NCBI RefSeq assembly: GCF_024166365.1
Contig: NC_064826.1
Coordinates: forward strand, 25,754,001-25,818,000
Source of the DNA: Elephas maximus indicus
Taxonomy: Eukaryota; Chordata; Mammalia; Proboscidea; Elephantidae
DNA length: 64,000 bases
Direction of reading: 5' to 3'
Shown here: one piece after another, positions 1-10,001 of the stretch
Layout of the letters: the number at the start of each line of letters is the position of its first letter
Position numbering within the stretch: position 1 is the stretch's first letter
The notes under the pieces: model-generated
Database searches by the model: none
What the model saw: the letters and a program-made list of their open reading frames with translations, nothing else
Told to the model about the DNA's origin: nothing
Position numbers and translations under genes: made by a program

Positions 1-1249
1 TTATTTAGTATTATCAGCTGACTTAATTAAGCCAGGGTGGAAATTAACAGGAAATAGAAATCTAACATCTGAATAATGTCTTTACATAGCCTCCAGAAAT
101 GTCTACAAATTAGAAAACTATAATGCATCCAATTTTCCTCTGTCTTATGGATTATCTTCAAAACATGTCATGTCTTCTCTTCCATATGTGAATACTTATT
201 TCATTAAAGAAATTTGACATAAAAAAATTATCCTAGCTTTATGAAATGGATTGTTCCAGGTAAGACATGTTTCAATTGACTTATAGTACATCCGAACATG
301 TTTTAAATGCTGAAAGAAACCCATTATTCAAAGCAACCCTGGAGGAGAAAGAGAATTGACTTCAACAGCTGCTTTTCCTGTTAATTTCAAACCTGTTGGG
401 AATATGGTTTACTAACTTAACTTTTTTTCCTGTTTTCAGAGCAATAGGAAAACCCTTTCATGATAGGATTTAAGCAGCCAGTAGAAAAGACAGTTAAATC
501 ATCAATGTCAAGGCAAAATGGGAAATGCTGTCAATCAAAGCCAACTTTCACTTTGTTTGCACATAAGAAATTCTCTTTTACTCCAGGTTATACGTATGTT
601 TTCTCCATTATATGGTCTTTATAGTTAATATTCAAAATCAACCCCTCTTCAAAGGCAAGCATCTTTGTTGCTTAATAGCAGCTGAAGCAGTGAACATGCC
701 AGCCTGAAACTTTGCTCAGGTCATCTGAGGCCTTTCTGTGTCAATAAAGTCCCACAGCTAATAGACAACTGTGAGAAGACTGATGATTCCAGAAGTGCAA
801 TACAATTGTCTAACTCCACTGAATGTATTCTTCTCAGGATTTTGATTAAAACTATATAAGCATGTACATGGTACAAAAAAGAGCTCAGAATTAACTACCG
901 TACTTTCACACAAATAACTTGCACTTTCTATGTTTGTTTGCCAACTGCGTCCCCACCCACGAGGTATTCTTGTAACTGCTACTACGCCAATTTTTTGTTA
1001 ACATATTGCTGTTCAAAAAAAAAAATTAGCATGGTTCACTTACAAAAATACCTTGTGCAGAGGGGATGGCTTGATTGGAAAGCAAACATAGAAGGTATGC
1101 ATTATTTCCATAAAAATACGGTACTTTCACTTGCTCAATAAATGTTGCAAATCTTTGCACTTATCAGGCTGAATACTTGCCCAGTTAAAATTGCTTATTA
1201 ACAATTTTTTGAAATAATATTCATGTACTGTGTTTAATTTGGTCATTAA
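1..1249. other. AT-rich sequence with no recognised feature
   Basis: No open frame with family resemblance and no repeat I recognise. The stretch is AT-rich and contains only short chance ORFs. It ends at the left copy of the target-site duplication of the following L1 insertion. Confidence 0.4.
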
Positions 1250-1264
1250 AAATTCCAATTATCA

Positions 1265-1920
1265 GCCATCTAAGATGCAGCAATTGGTCTCAACCCACCT
1301 GGAGCAAAGGAAAATGAAGAACACCAAGGCCACACGACATCTAAGAGCCCAAGAGACAGAAAGGGCCACATGAACCAGAGACCTACATCATCCTGAGACC
1401 AGAAGAACTAGTTGGTGCCCGACCACAATCGATGACTGCCCTGACAGGGAGCACAGCAGAGGACCCCTGAGGGAGCAGGAGATCAGTGGGATACAGACCC
1501 CAAATTCTCATAAAAAGACCAAACTTAATGGTCTGACTGAGACTGGAGGAATCCCGGCGGCCATGCTCCCCAGACCTTCAGTTGACACAGGACAGGAACC
1601 ATCCCCGAAGACAACTCATCAGAAATGAAAGGGACTGGTTAGCGGGTGGGAGAGAGACGCTGATGAAGAGTGAGCTAGTGATATCAGGTGGACACTCGAG
1701 ATTGTGTTGGCAACTCTTGTCTGGAGGGGGGATGGGAGGATAGAGAGAGAGGGAAGCCGGCAAAATTGTCAAGAAAGGAGAGACTGAAAGGGCTGACTCA
1801 AGAGGGGGAGAGCAAGTGGGAGTAGGGAGTGAGATGTATGTAAACTTATATGTGACAGACTGATTGGATTTGTAAACATTCACTTGAAGCTTAATAAAAG
1901 TTATTAAAAAAATTTTAAAA
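1265..1920 (+). mobile_element. 5'-truncated L1 (3' UTR only) with target-site duplication
   Basis: The segment matches, in sense orientation, the L1 3' UTR seen reversed at 33580-33850 and 37081-37900: the block around 1580-1640 on a 'dangling' CCCGAAGACAACTCATC motif and the purine-rich end. It finishes with AATAAA near 1892 and an A-rich tail. The 15-bp sequence AAATTCCAATTATCA occurs at 1250-1264 and again at 1921-1935, a perfect target-site duplication. This shows a single insertion by target-primed reverse transcription, truncated within the 3' UTR. It carries no coding sequence. Confidence 0.88.
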
Positions 1921-2004
1921 AAATTCCAATTATCATTTTAAAAAAGTGAAATAGAAATTGCACTGAGTTATAAGATAAAAATAAAAAAGGTTCTCCTCTG
2001 GCTG

Positions 2005-2110
2005 AGCTGCACATTTGGTGTGTAAACTTGGACAAATTGTTTGGCCTCTTTGAATCTAGTTTCTCCATCCATAAGAGAAGGAATTATACTAATCATCCTT
2101 AGGGACTTTC
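2005..2110 (+). repeat. MIR SINE fragment
   Basis: The order TGTGTAAACTTGGACAAATT, then TTTGAATCTAGTTTCTCCATC, follows the MIR core and 3' region ('gtgtgaccttgggcaagt ... ctcagtttcctcatc'). The copy is diverged, and no duplication is visible around it. Confidence 0.6.
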
Positions 2111-2661
2111 TTACTCTATAAATCTTCCAAATATTATTTCTTTAAACTCATTTTAAAAATTCCTGGAGAAATGTTATTGACAATTATTGTAGTAAAACTG
2201 TGAGAAACTCATTTTAATAATAAAAAAAAAGACATCTAATGTATTTATGATATGTGGGCACAGCTTTGTGTCAGGGCAAACAGAATACAAGTTCCCGTGC
2301 AAACAGAAGAGGAGTTTGTAACAGAGAAAATGACTGTCAGGACTGGAATCATGGACATTCCAGAGTAAACTCCCAGATGCACCTTCTTGCTTTCCTAAAG
2401 CTTCTAGTTCCTGTGATGTCAGACAATATGAGAGGATCAAAAATGTATGTGGGATTTTTTTTTTTTTTTAAGTTCTGCCTCCTCGAGATCCTTTATTTCA
2501 ATCATTGTATGGCATTAGTTTATAGTTATGTTTTTAATTCTCTAACTATAAACTGTTTTATACGGAACTCTTCCCTTAAAATGCAACAGTACATAAAACC
2601 TAATGGCAAAACAGTGTGTGACTGATTCCTTTTTTGGTAAACAATATATATAGTTTATATA
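2111..2661. other. No recognised feature
   Basis: AT-rich sequence with an A-rich run near 2221 and a T run near 2455. ORFs on both strands here (2174-2440 and 2254-2625) overlap each other and match nothing I know. Confidence 0.35.
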
Positions 2662-2999
2662 GAATATAGAATATACCATGGACTGCCCAAAGAATGAACA
2701 AATATGTCTTGGAAGAAGCACAACAAGAATGATCCTTAGAAGTAAGGATGGCCAGACTTCATCTCACATACTTGGGACATATTATCAGGAGAAGGACAAC
2801 ATGCGTGGTAAAGTAGAGGGTCAGCGAAAAACAGGAAGAACCTCTATGAGATGGATTGACACAGTGGCTTCAACAATAAGCTCAAGCATAAAAATAACTG
2901 TGAGGATGGTGCAGAACTGGGCAGTGTTTTGTTCTGTTGTGCATAGGGCAGCTATAAGTCGGAACAGGCTCAATGACTCCAAACAAAAACAACAAATAT
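2662..2999 (+). mobile_element. RTE (BovB-like) LINE, 3'-end fragment
   Basis: The translation around 2678-3000 shows the terminal part of the RTE reverse-transcriptase ORF: 'MDCPKNEQICLGRS', then a decayed 'GQRKTGRTSMRWIDTVA' with the next residues shifted between frames. It ends with the RTE tail, GTTGTGCATAGGG...GCTATAAGTCGGAAC, and then an A-rich tail. It is colinear with 36745-37080. This is a 5'-truncated dead copy. Confidence 0.85.
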
Positions 3000-3359
3000 G
3001 TATGTAACCTTCTCCTCACTTATCACCTATCTCTTATCTGACATTTCACATTTACAACAATAGTAAAAATTCTACTGTCTGACTAATTTGCACATTAACA
3101 ACACACAGCTGGCAGTAATGAACACCAAGATGTGAGGCAAGAGTAATGCTCGCTGTGATGATTACGGTTATGAGGCAAGTTGGCTGGGCCATGATTCTCG
3201 GTGGTTTGGCAGTTATGTGATGTTGTAATTTGAAAGTTATGGAACCATGCAGTCATTCTCATTTTGTGATCTGGTGTACTCATCTTCTGTTTTCACATAA
3301 TGCTGATTCTGTATAACAACCTAGTCTTTGGAACCTAACCATGTTGATAACTGAGGTGA
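3000..3359. other. Possible old LTR-like repeat, unclassified
   Basis: From about 3155 the phrase GGCAAGTTGGCTGGGCCATGA, followed by GGTTTGGCAGTTATGTGATG and then TTTTGTGATCTGGTG, recalls the 5' region of MaLR-type LTRs in this window. The alignment does not extend, so I leave it unclassified. 3000-3150 shows nothing recognisable. Confidence 0.3.
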
Positions 3360-3693
3360 CTGAAAAACATCATGGCTTGGATCAGGCAAACCTTTGTCCT
3401 TAAACTGACATCTTTGCTTTTAAACACTTTAAAGGGGTCTTTTGCATCAGATTTGCCCAGTGCAATGCATCATTTGATTTCTGGACTGCTCCTTTCATGA
3501 GTGTTGATTGTGGATTCAAGTAAAATGAATCCTTGACAACTTCAATCTTTTCTGCATTTATCATGATGTTGCTCATTGGTCCAGTTGTGAGGATTTTTGG
3601 GTTTTTTATGTTAAAGTGTAATCCATACTGAAAGCTGTAGTCTTCGATCTTCATCAGTAAATGCTTCAAGTCCTCTTCACTTTCCTTGGTCCA
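3360..3693 (-). mobile_element. RTE (BovB-like) LINE, internal fragment
   Basis: On the minus strand, 3400-3762 reads 'SEEDLKHLLMKIEDYSFQYGLHFNIKNPK' in part (only short pieces are intact). This is the segment just after the reverse-transcriptase YADD motif, colinear with 36346-36640. Both ends are truncated and no catalytic motif remains. Confidence 0.82.
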
Positions 3694-4454
3694 TTTAGAG
3701 CCCAGGGAGGGATTCAGAAACTGCCAGATAGTTCTGATGAACACGGGGACTACCATGCTCATCTATCTACGCTTTTGTCCCTTGGAAATGATGGGACAAA
3801 TCATTTGCTTAGAAACCTAATGTGATTACTGTATTTCGTAGTTTCTGAGACACTTTTCATGCATTTTAATATTAAAAAAATAGGGTATTGATAATAATTC
3901 ATAGTTTAATTGGGAGCACACTTTTTTTTTTCATAGTGGTGCTTGATGGCACCTAGGTTCAAAGAAATATGATTGGTACAAGTTGTGAATTAATTTCACT
4001 GTGTTGTATACTAACAAATGTATCTTTAACCTTCAAGCCCCTGGCAAATAAATACATGCCCTTGGTCACATGTAGAAAAAACTGAGACTAAATAGAAGGA
4101 GCAACCCGTTTCCTTAGAACTACTGGAAAGAACAACACTCCATCATCTTTGTACTGCAAGAAAACTCATCATTTCTAGGGTTTTATGTGATAAAAATGAG
4201 ATGAAAGAAATGAGAAGGATCCATGAAGAATTATAAGCTCTTCTGCGTTCTCAGCTTAAAGTGGCCAAAGCTGGTTTTTTGTAAAAATAATTTGATTTTT
4301 TTTTTTTACTAAATTAGAGAGGATGAAAGTTTATTGCTGCATGGTGGTCTTTTTCTTTTCTTGCCTCCAGGAAAGCTCCTTTGAGTAGGTGAGAAAGCTG
4401 GAGATGAAACTAGAGAACAAACTTCAGAGCATGGCCGAAGCATGCACATGACAT
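3694..4454. other. No recognised feature
   Basis: Mixed AT-rich sequence with T runs near 3920 and 4300. No repeat, exon or RNA gene could be identified. Confidence 0.35.
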
Positions 4455-4590
4455 GACAATGAACATCACGTGTCACACAGTCACAGGGTGACGATGAACA
4501 TCACGTGTCACACAGTCACAGGGTGACGATGAACATCACGTGTCACACAGTCACAGGGTGACGATGAACATCACGTGTCACACAGTCACA
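4455..4590 (+). repeat. 35-bp minisatellite, four units, each with a CACGTG E-box
   Basis: Units start at 4455, 4490, 4525 and 4560, exactly 35 bp apart. The unit reads GACGATGAACATCACGTGTC then ACACAGTCACAGGGT. Unit 1 has GACAAT instead of GACGAT, and unit 4 breaks off after 31 bp. Otherwise the units are identical, implying recent expansion or conversion. Each contains the palindrome CACGTG. There are no spacers, so it is not CRISPR-like. Confidence 0.95.
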
Positions 4591-5560
4591 GCAGAGAAAA
4601 AATTGAGAACTACTGGTCTGGCCCAGTTTAATCCTATGCAAGAAGAAAGTGAAGGAATTAATACCAGAGCAGGACCAGGAACTCAGGAGACTTGAGCCCC
4701 GTACAGTGGTCTTTCATCCCTGTCACTCTACCAGGCTGCCTCTCTCTACATCTAATTCAAGTGTGCAATTTCTTTGAACCTAGAAAGCCAGGACTTTTAA
4801 AATATTTTACATTATTTCAATAATCTAAGAAACTTATGTGTCTTTGAACTACATGACACTAGTGACAATGTAAGTGAATCAGTGACAACTCTTTGTTTTT
4901 TTTTCTTATGGAAGCCTAGACTTTGTCAGCAAAAAATGTACTTTATCTAGGGAAGAAAATTTGACTTTAAGTATTACCCCTTTCATTTCCTGACAATAAT
5001 TCAAAAAAAGCAAAACAAAACCAATTTAAGTGGCTTTCTCAAGATAATGGCAATAATTCAAGATCATGATCGAATCTTGCGGTGGTCTTGGTTTAAGGAT
5101 CATTAAAATGTATCTAATATTCTGCATTAGCAGAAAAAAAATTAGAGAAATCTTTTACTATAGTCTCCCAAACAAAAAGATGTATAGATGATGGGAAAAT
5201 ACATTTTTCTGAGGTTTTGCTCCATTTGGTCAGTGTTATTTAAAACCAGTGGAATAAGGTGACACTGCAGAGCAAAAAAATGGTGCTGGTTAAGTTGGAT
5301 ATTCATATAGAAAAAAAAAAAATCTCGACCTTACTTCTGACTTAGGAGTTAAAATTGGGGCCTTTATTCCCTGTCCTTGAGTTTAAAGAATATGACCCAG
5401 CTGGAAGGACAAGGACTCAACAACTGGGTCCTGAGGCATAAAAACAATACCTAGAACAATCTTGGAAAACATCTTTTAGGAAAACTTTCACACAAATACT
5501 TAGCTAGAGCTCAAAAGACCTACACATTTTCCACTTTTTTCTTTTTCTATTAACTTTATT
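4591..5560. other. Mostly unrecognised; possible DNA-transposon scrap at the start
   Basis: TTGAGAACTACTGGTCTGGC at about 4603-4622 resembles the terminal region of MER5-type hAT elements, but no matching opposite end is visible. 4640-5560 is AT-rich with A and T runs and no gene. Confidence 0.3.
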
Positions 5561-5636
5561 AACCCACCCCAGTGCCGTCGAGTCGATTCCGACTCATAGC
5601 GACCCTATAGGACAGAGTAGAACTGCCGCCCCCTCC
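5561..5636 (-). mobile_element. AfroSINE 3' fragment
   Basis: Reverse complement of the SINE 3' half: AGTGCCGTCGAGTCGATTCC, then GACTCATAGCGACCCTATAG, then GACAGAGTAGAACTGCC. It is interrupted by a C-rich run and the tRNA-related half is missing. Confidence 0.85.
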
Positions 5637-6045
5637 CCCCGCCCCCCAGAGAGTTATAGCAGTTAGTAAATAGGAAACCCTGATAAATAGTAAGATTTGT
5701 TGGACCAGTGAAGACCCCCCGACTGTCATCACTGAAGCTTGTAGCAATATTTATTAAGACAGACAATTCAAAATGTAGAATCATGGTGTTCCAGTAGTTT
5801 TTAGCCAATCTGTGAAAAGTTTTTAAGGATTTTACCTATTTTTAATGTCTATAGATTTTTTTTTTTTATATAGATGTTGACAAATCTGTACCATTTCTTG
5901 GACTTGGGCAGACACAGCTCTGCCATCATGCTTGCCCATTTCCCACTTTCGCCTCTTGGAACATATGCCAAATAAACTCTTTCTTCTTGCTTTACTATAA
6001 CCTTCTGGTGCCTTTACACTAACTGGGACACCTGCCACCATAGAC
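5637..6045. other. No recognised feature
   Basis: Includes a T run at about 5858 and a segment near 5900-6040 with AATAAA-like wording that could be an LTR end. I cannot assign it. Confidence 0.3.
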
Positions 6046-6331
6046 CAAAACTAAATTCCAGGCTGATTAGGTCTAAAGATGAAGGGTAAACCAATAAAGC
6101 TTCTAGACAATAGCATGGGAGACTATATTAATGACCTTAGTCTAGGCAAAGATTTCTTAAGCTGCAAACAAAAAGCACTAACTAACCTTAGAGAAAAGAA
6201 CCGGTAAATTCGACTCCATGAAGATTAAGAATCTTCATTCTTCAAGAAGTAGCCATTAAAAGAGAAAAAGGACAAGCAACTAGATTGGGAGAAAATATGT
6301 TGATGGGCACTTAGGTTGGATTAGTGCTGCT

Positions 6332-6503
6332 ATGGAGCACTGGTGGGCAGTGGTTAAGAGCTAGGCTGCTAACCAAACGTTCAGCAGTTCAAATCCGCCA
6401 GTCTCTCCTTGGAAACCCTGTGGGGCAGTTCTACTCTGTCCTACAGGGTCACTCTGAGTTGAAATTGGCCCGGTGGCATCGGGTTTGGTTTGGGTTTTTT
6501 TTA
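6332..6503 (+). mobile_element. AfroSINE (tRNA-derived SINE)
   Basis: Sense copy with the tRNA-related head GGCAGTGGTTAAGAGCTAGG, then CTGCTAACCAAACGTTCAGC and a B-box-like AGTTCAAATCCGCC. The body is CTTGGAAACCCTGTGGGGCA, and the tail CACTCTGAGTTGAAATTGGC ends in a GGTTTGG-rich run. Confidence 0.9.
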
Positions 6504-6642
6504 GCAGCTCCATAGGAGAAAAAAACCTGATGATCTGCTCTCCTGAAGATGACAGCATAGGAAACCCTGTAGGGCAGCTCCACTGTGTCCTGTAGGGTCA
6601 CTATGAGTAGGAATTGATTCAGCAACATACAACAACAACAGT
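6504..6642 (+). mobile_element. AfroSINE body and tail, long subtype
   Basis: Carries the extra block 'cctgatgatctgctctcctgaagat' found in the long subtype. The body CATAGGAAACCCTGTAGGGC and tail TATGAGTAGGAATTGATTCA end in ACAACAACAACA, the RTE-style terminus. It lacks the tRNA-related head and lies directly after the preceding SINE. Confidence 0.8.
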
Positions 6643-7050
6643 GCTGTGCTACTAAGGACATTTTTTAACCTTTGTACATTTCACCTGGGTATGACCCAGG
6701 AGTACTTTATTGTGTAAACTGGAATATGTATTTATATAATAGATTATTATACAGCAATTAAAATGAACAAACTAGTATCACAACAAAGTAAATGAATCTC
6801 ACAAAAAATAATGCTGTGAGGAAGAAAAGCCAGGCACAAGAGTACACAGGGCATGATTTTATTTACATAAATTTGTAAAACAGTCAAATGAATCTATGTT
6901 GATAGAAGTCAGTTACCTTTGGAATGGGAGGTAAAGAGTACAAATTAGCTTTAATGTAAACATGTATTGTGATCTATGGATGTATGACCTGTACACTTTC
7001 TTTTATGCATGCTATTCTTCAACAACACATTTATTATAAAAGGGGGAAAA

Positions 7051-7435
7051 AAACTATAGAAACAATTATCAATTGAGGGATAATTGATTTTAAGTTGATA
7101 GAGTTGCAAGCTGGAGTTGATCCAACTGAATCCTTAAATTTCATATAAAACAATTACTGATTGAGGAGGACATTTATTAGTATACTAACTTTATTCTAGA
7201 TAAAATTTGTTTTATTTTCAAAGTAATTAAATAAATTTATCAGTTGGTCTTTTTTTTTTTTTTAAATATATCATCCTTATTTTTGTTTGCTTTCCTTCTC
7301 AAACATAGACTAATCTGATGAATATTACCTTTCCTTCAGAGTTGGTTTTTCCTCAATTTTCTAAATATTAAAGCTCACAGTAGGAACTATATTCTGTGGA
7401 CTGCTATGACCAGAAAAATTAAAAATAGTTCAGCT
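7051..7435. other. No recognised feature
   Basis: AT-rich spacer with a T run near 7250. Nothing else seen. Confidence 0.35.
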
Positions 7436-8033
7436 TTTTTTTTTTTTTTTTTCAGGAGCTGGAGCCTTTATTGGCTGCAGGGCTACTGGAGAGGAATGAA
7501 GCAAGAGGAGTGGGTGGCCCTGAAGCCAGGCCAGCCGTGCTAGACAGGCATCTAGGTGATGGCCAGTCTCAGGCTTTATCTCCACCTAGTTGGAGGTCTT
7601 GCCCATGTTCTTGTAGTTGTTGTTGGATGCCATCGAGTTAATTCCAACTGGTAGCAAATCCATGTGGCGTAGTAGAATGGCCCCATGGGTTTTTTTGTTT
7701 TTTTTTTTTTGGTTGTATTCTTTATGGAAGCAGAACACCAGGCTTTTCTTACATGTTACCTCTGGGTAGGTCTGAACTGCCAGACTTTCAGTTGTGCCAT
7801 CAGGGCTACTGCCCACCAACTCGGGCAGGATGATCATGTGAAGCAGGTGTGTCTTCACACGTCTTTCTCGGCCTTGCTCAGCCAAGTGCAAGACTCTTCT
7901 ACCACCGCTGCCTCCAGGCACTGGGCAGCTGCATCAGCTGTTCCAAGAACATGTCCAGTAGCTAGTTGAGGTCCACACCATGGTAAGTGAACTTATGGGA
8001 GATCCGATTCTCCTTTTGTTCCACTTCTGCCTT
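7436..8033 (-). pseudogene. RPS15: RPS15 processed pseudogene split by an AfroSINE
   Basis: The parent gene encodes 40S ribosomal protein S15. On the minus strand the copy begins at 8033 with AAG in place of the ATG, followed by codons for AEVEQKEN and FTYHGVDLN, then a stop. Later come VKTHLLHMIILPELVGS (7586-7921 frame), GKTSN, a stop, and VEIKPE. The sequence near 7470-7530 matches the end of the coding region (GCCACCCACTCCTCT...TTCATTCCTCTC), followed by AATAAAGG and a poly(A) tract seen as T's at 7437-7453. There are no introns. Start loss, stops and an internal deletion of about 20 bp before the C-terminus mark it as dead. A SINE occupies 7617-7809. Identification is from recognised protein similarity. 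Confidence 0.88.
7617..7809 (-). mobile_element. AfroSINE inserted in the RPS15 pseudogene
   Basis: Antisense copy: TTGTTGGATGCCATCGAGTT, then AATTCCAACTGGTAGCAAAT, a T-rich middle, and GTCTGAACTGCCAGACTTTC toward the head. RPS15-derived sequence resumes on both sides, so the SINE landed after the retrocopy formed. Confidence 0.82.
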
Positions 8034-8263
8034 CTTGCAGGTTCTTCTGGTCAACGGAACACCAAGAGTTTAGATTATTAACAGGCCATAGTTTTTTTGG
8101 GTTTTTTTTTTTCCCATCTCTTTCCAGAATGCACACCATTATATTCCAATTTTAGTTTGACAGAAAAATAAAAAGAAAACAAAAGGCTTCAGAATAGAAG
8201 TACATTGGCCAATACTGAAGGCAATCCCTTGGTCCAATATTGCTCTTCAGAGGCCCTTTTTTA

Positions 8264-8471
8264 CCAGTCACCATCAAGTCGATCCTAACTCATGGGGACC
8301 CCATGTGTGTCAGAGTAGAACCTTGCTGTATAGGGTTTTCAATGGCTGATTTTTTTGGAAGTAGATTTCCAGGCCTTCCTTCCCAGAGAGCTCTGGGTGC
8401 ACTTGATCCTCCAACCTTTCAGTTGGCACCCAAAAATGTTAACCATTTGCAGTTTGCATAACCCAGGGTCG
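8264..8471 (-). mobile_element. AfroSINE, 'ATGTGTGTCAGAG' subtype
   Basis: Antisense copy reading CAGTCACCATCAAGTCGATC, then CATGGGGACCCCATGTGTGT, a GGGTTTTCAATGGCTGATTT middle block, and CCTCCAACCTTTCAGTTGGC near the tRNA-related end. The middle block separates it from the short subtype. Confidence 0.88.
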
Positions 8472-8516
8472 CAGATGCTCCTCAGGGACATAAAAATGGG
8501 CTCTGTGAGAGATTCA

Positions 8517-8731
8517 AGGAGCCCTGGTAGTGCAGTGGTTAAAGTGCTCAACTGCTAACCAAAAGGTCAGCATTTTAAATCCCCCAGCCTCTCTGCAGGA
8601 GAAAGATGTGGGGGTCTGTTTCTGTAAAGAGTACACCCTTGGAAACCCTATAGGGCAATTCTACTCTATCCTATAGGGTTCTTATGAGTCAGAATCGACA
8701 GCAGTGGGTTTTTTTTTTTTTTTTTTTTTGG
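8517..8731 (+). mobile_element. AfroSINE, long subtype
   Basis: Sense copy: GGAGCCCTGGTAGTGCAGTG, CAACTGCTAACCAAAAGGTC, the long-subtype insert 'ggtctgtttctgtaaagagtacacc', then GGAAACCCTATAGGGCAATT and TATGAGTCAGAATCGACAGC followed by a T-rich end. Confidence 0.9.
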
Positions 8732-9186
8732 TGAGAGAACCACAAGGAACCCGTTGTGTGGAGTACCTTATTGCTTTCAGGCAACTAGGGGGGCCAGTGG
8801 CTAAACTATCAAATTAGAAATAACCTCTGAAGAAGAAACAAACCCACTAGTACAAGAATGAACATCTAGGGCAGTAGTCGTCTCAGGAATGAGAATGCAA
8901 CTGAGGAGATTCCTTAAGTAGATGACATTACCATCAACATTTAGAGGAAGGGTGGCAAGTGTTCCCACTTCCGGATACAGAGACCTGAGAACAATGAATA
9001 GTTTTGCCATTTTTACAGTTAATGGAGGCTTCCAGGTCTCTTACTGATCGTACAGTATGTATCTCTTCAATTTTAAATTAGTCAGTGATTTTCAAATGGA
9101 AAGTGTATGATAGATACAGGAAATATGACTTGAAAAAAATATTACCTAGGGTAAAGTAGAAATTTTACACAAACTAAATTAGGAAT
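8732..9186. other. No recognised feature
   Basis: Unique-looking sequence; short ORFs only (for example 8801-9010 minus) with no family resemblance. Confidence 0.35.
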
Positions 9187-9347
9187 AGGGCCCTAATGGC
9201 TCAGTGGTTAAGAGCTAGGGCTGCTAAGCAAAATATTGGAGGTTTGGATCCAGCAGCGGCTCCTTGGAAACCCAAGGGGGCAGTTCTGTTCTGTTCTATA
9301 GGGTCACTACCAGTCAGAATCAATTTGATTGAAATGTGTTTTTTTTT
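9187..9347 (+). mobile_element. AfroSINE, diverged
   Basis: Sense copy: GGCCCTAATGGCTCAGTGGT, then GCTCCTTGGAAACCCAAGGG, GGGCAGTTCTGTTCTGTTCT, AGGGTCACTACCAGTCAGAA and a T run. The B-box region is degenerate. Confidence 0.85.
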
Positions 9348-9519
9348 TTTTAATTAGGAATTATCTGTTGCATAGTTGTAGCAATAATAAGTTAGCCAAT
9401 TAACTACTTATTGTTAGCAATAATAATAAATTAGCCAGGAGTAATTTATTATTATTATTGTCACAAAGCAATTCTTCAGTTCCAGGTACTGTACTGAATT
9501 CTTTTATTCTTAATATTTA

Positions 9520-9655
9520 ATCTCATCAAAATTCTGCAAGGCAATTCTGCAAGGCAGATACCATTATTTCCCTATTTTACAGATGGAGGTGTAGACATGA
9601 ATTAACAATTATCTAGTGTCCATAGCTTAGAAATGTGTATCCAGATCTTAAACCC
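9520..9655 (-). repeat. MIR SINE fragment
   Basis: GCAGATACCATTATTTCCCT followed by TTTTACAGATGGAGG matches the reverse complement of the MIR 3' region. Old and diverged. Confidence 0.5.
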
Positions 9656-9990
9656 ACATTTGCCTGAATCTATGATCCATGCTAGCTAGAGTTACAAATA
9701 TAACTCTATTGCTTATTCATATTTTGGTCCCTTTTAATATATATCTTTATTTTATGGACTTGAGAGTTAGAGTTGCCACAGTCACATTTTCAAATGAGTA
9801 GCATTAATTTCAGCTGGGATGGTCAATTTTCCAGGTGTCATCAGTGACAGTTACCAAAGGGTTGCTTATCTTGGGATGACTTCCTCACGACAGCATGGAG
9901 TGAGGAATAAGACTCTCTCTGGGAGATCTTGGTGTCCTGTGCCAAAAGGTGACTTTTTCCCCCACTCTTCAAACTGTACTATCATCTAGT
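9656..9990. other. No recognised feature
   Basis: AT-rich sequence up to the duplication that flanks the next RTE copy. Nothing identified. Confidence 0.3.
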
Positions 9991-10001
9991 ACCCATTATC
10001 T

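Larger units (their letters stand above)
6046..7050 (+). mobile_element. Old L1 (ORF2 end plus 3' UTR), interrupted by SINEs
   Basis: 6180-6300 decays from an L1 ORF2 3' region ('aattcgactccatgaagatt...agaagtagccattaaaagag...gggagaaaatatg'). 6665-7050 continues as an old L1 3' UTR. Between them sit two AfroSINE blocks at 6332-6642. Many substitutions place it among the older mammalian L1 copies. No open frame is left. Confidence 0.6.

Noticed and set aside
1578..1883. 101-residue minus ORF
   Set aside because: It lies antisense in an L1 3' UTR inserted with a clear TSD.
4455..4590. CRISPR-like direct repeats
   Set aside because: Repeats are contiguous with no spacers; a mammalian minisatellite fits better.
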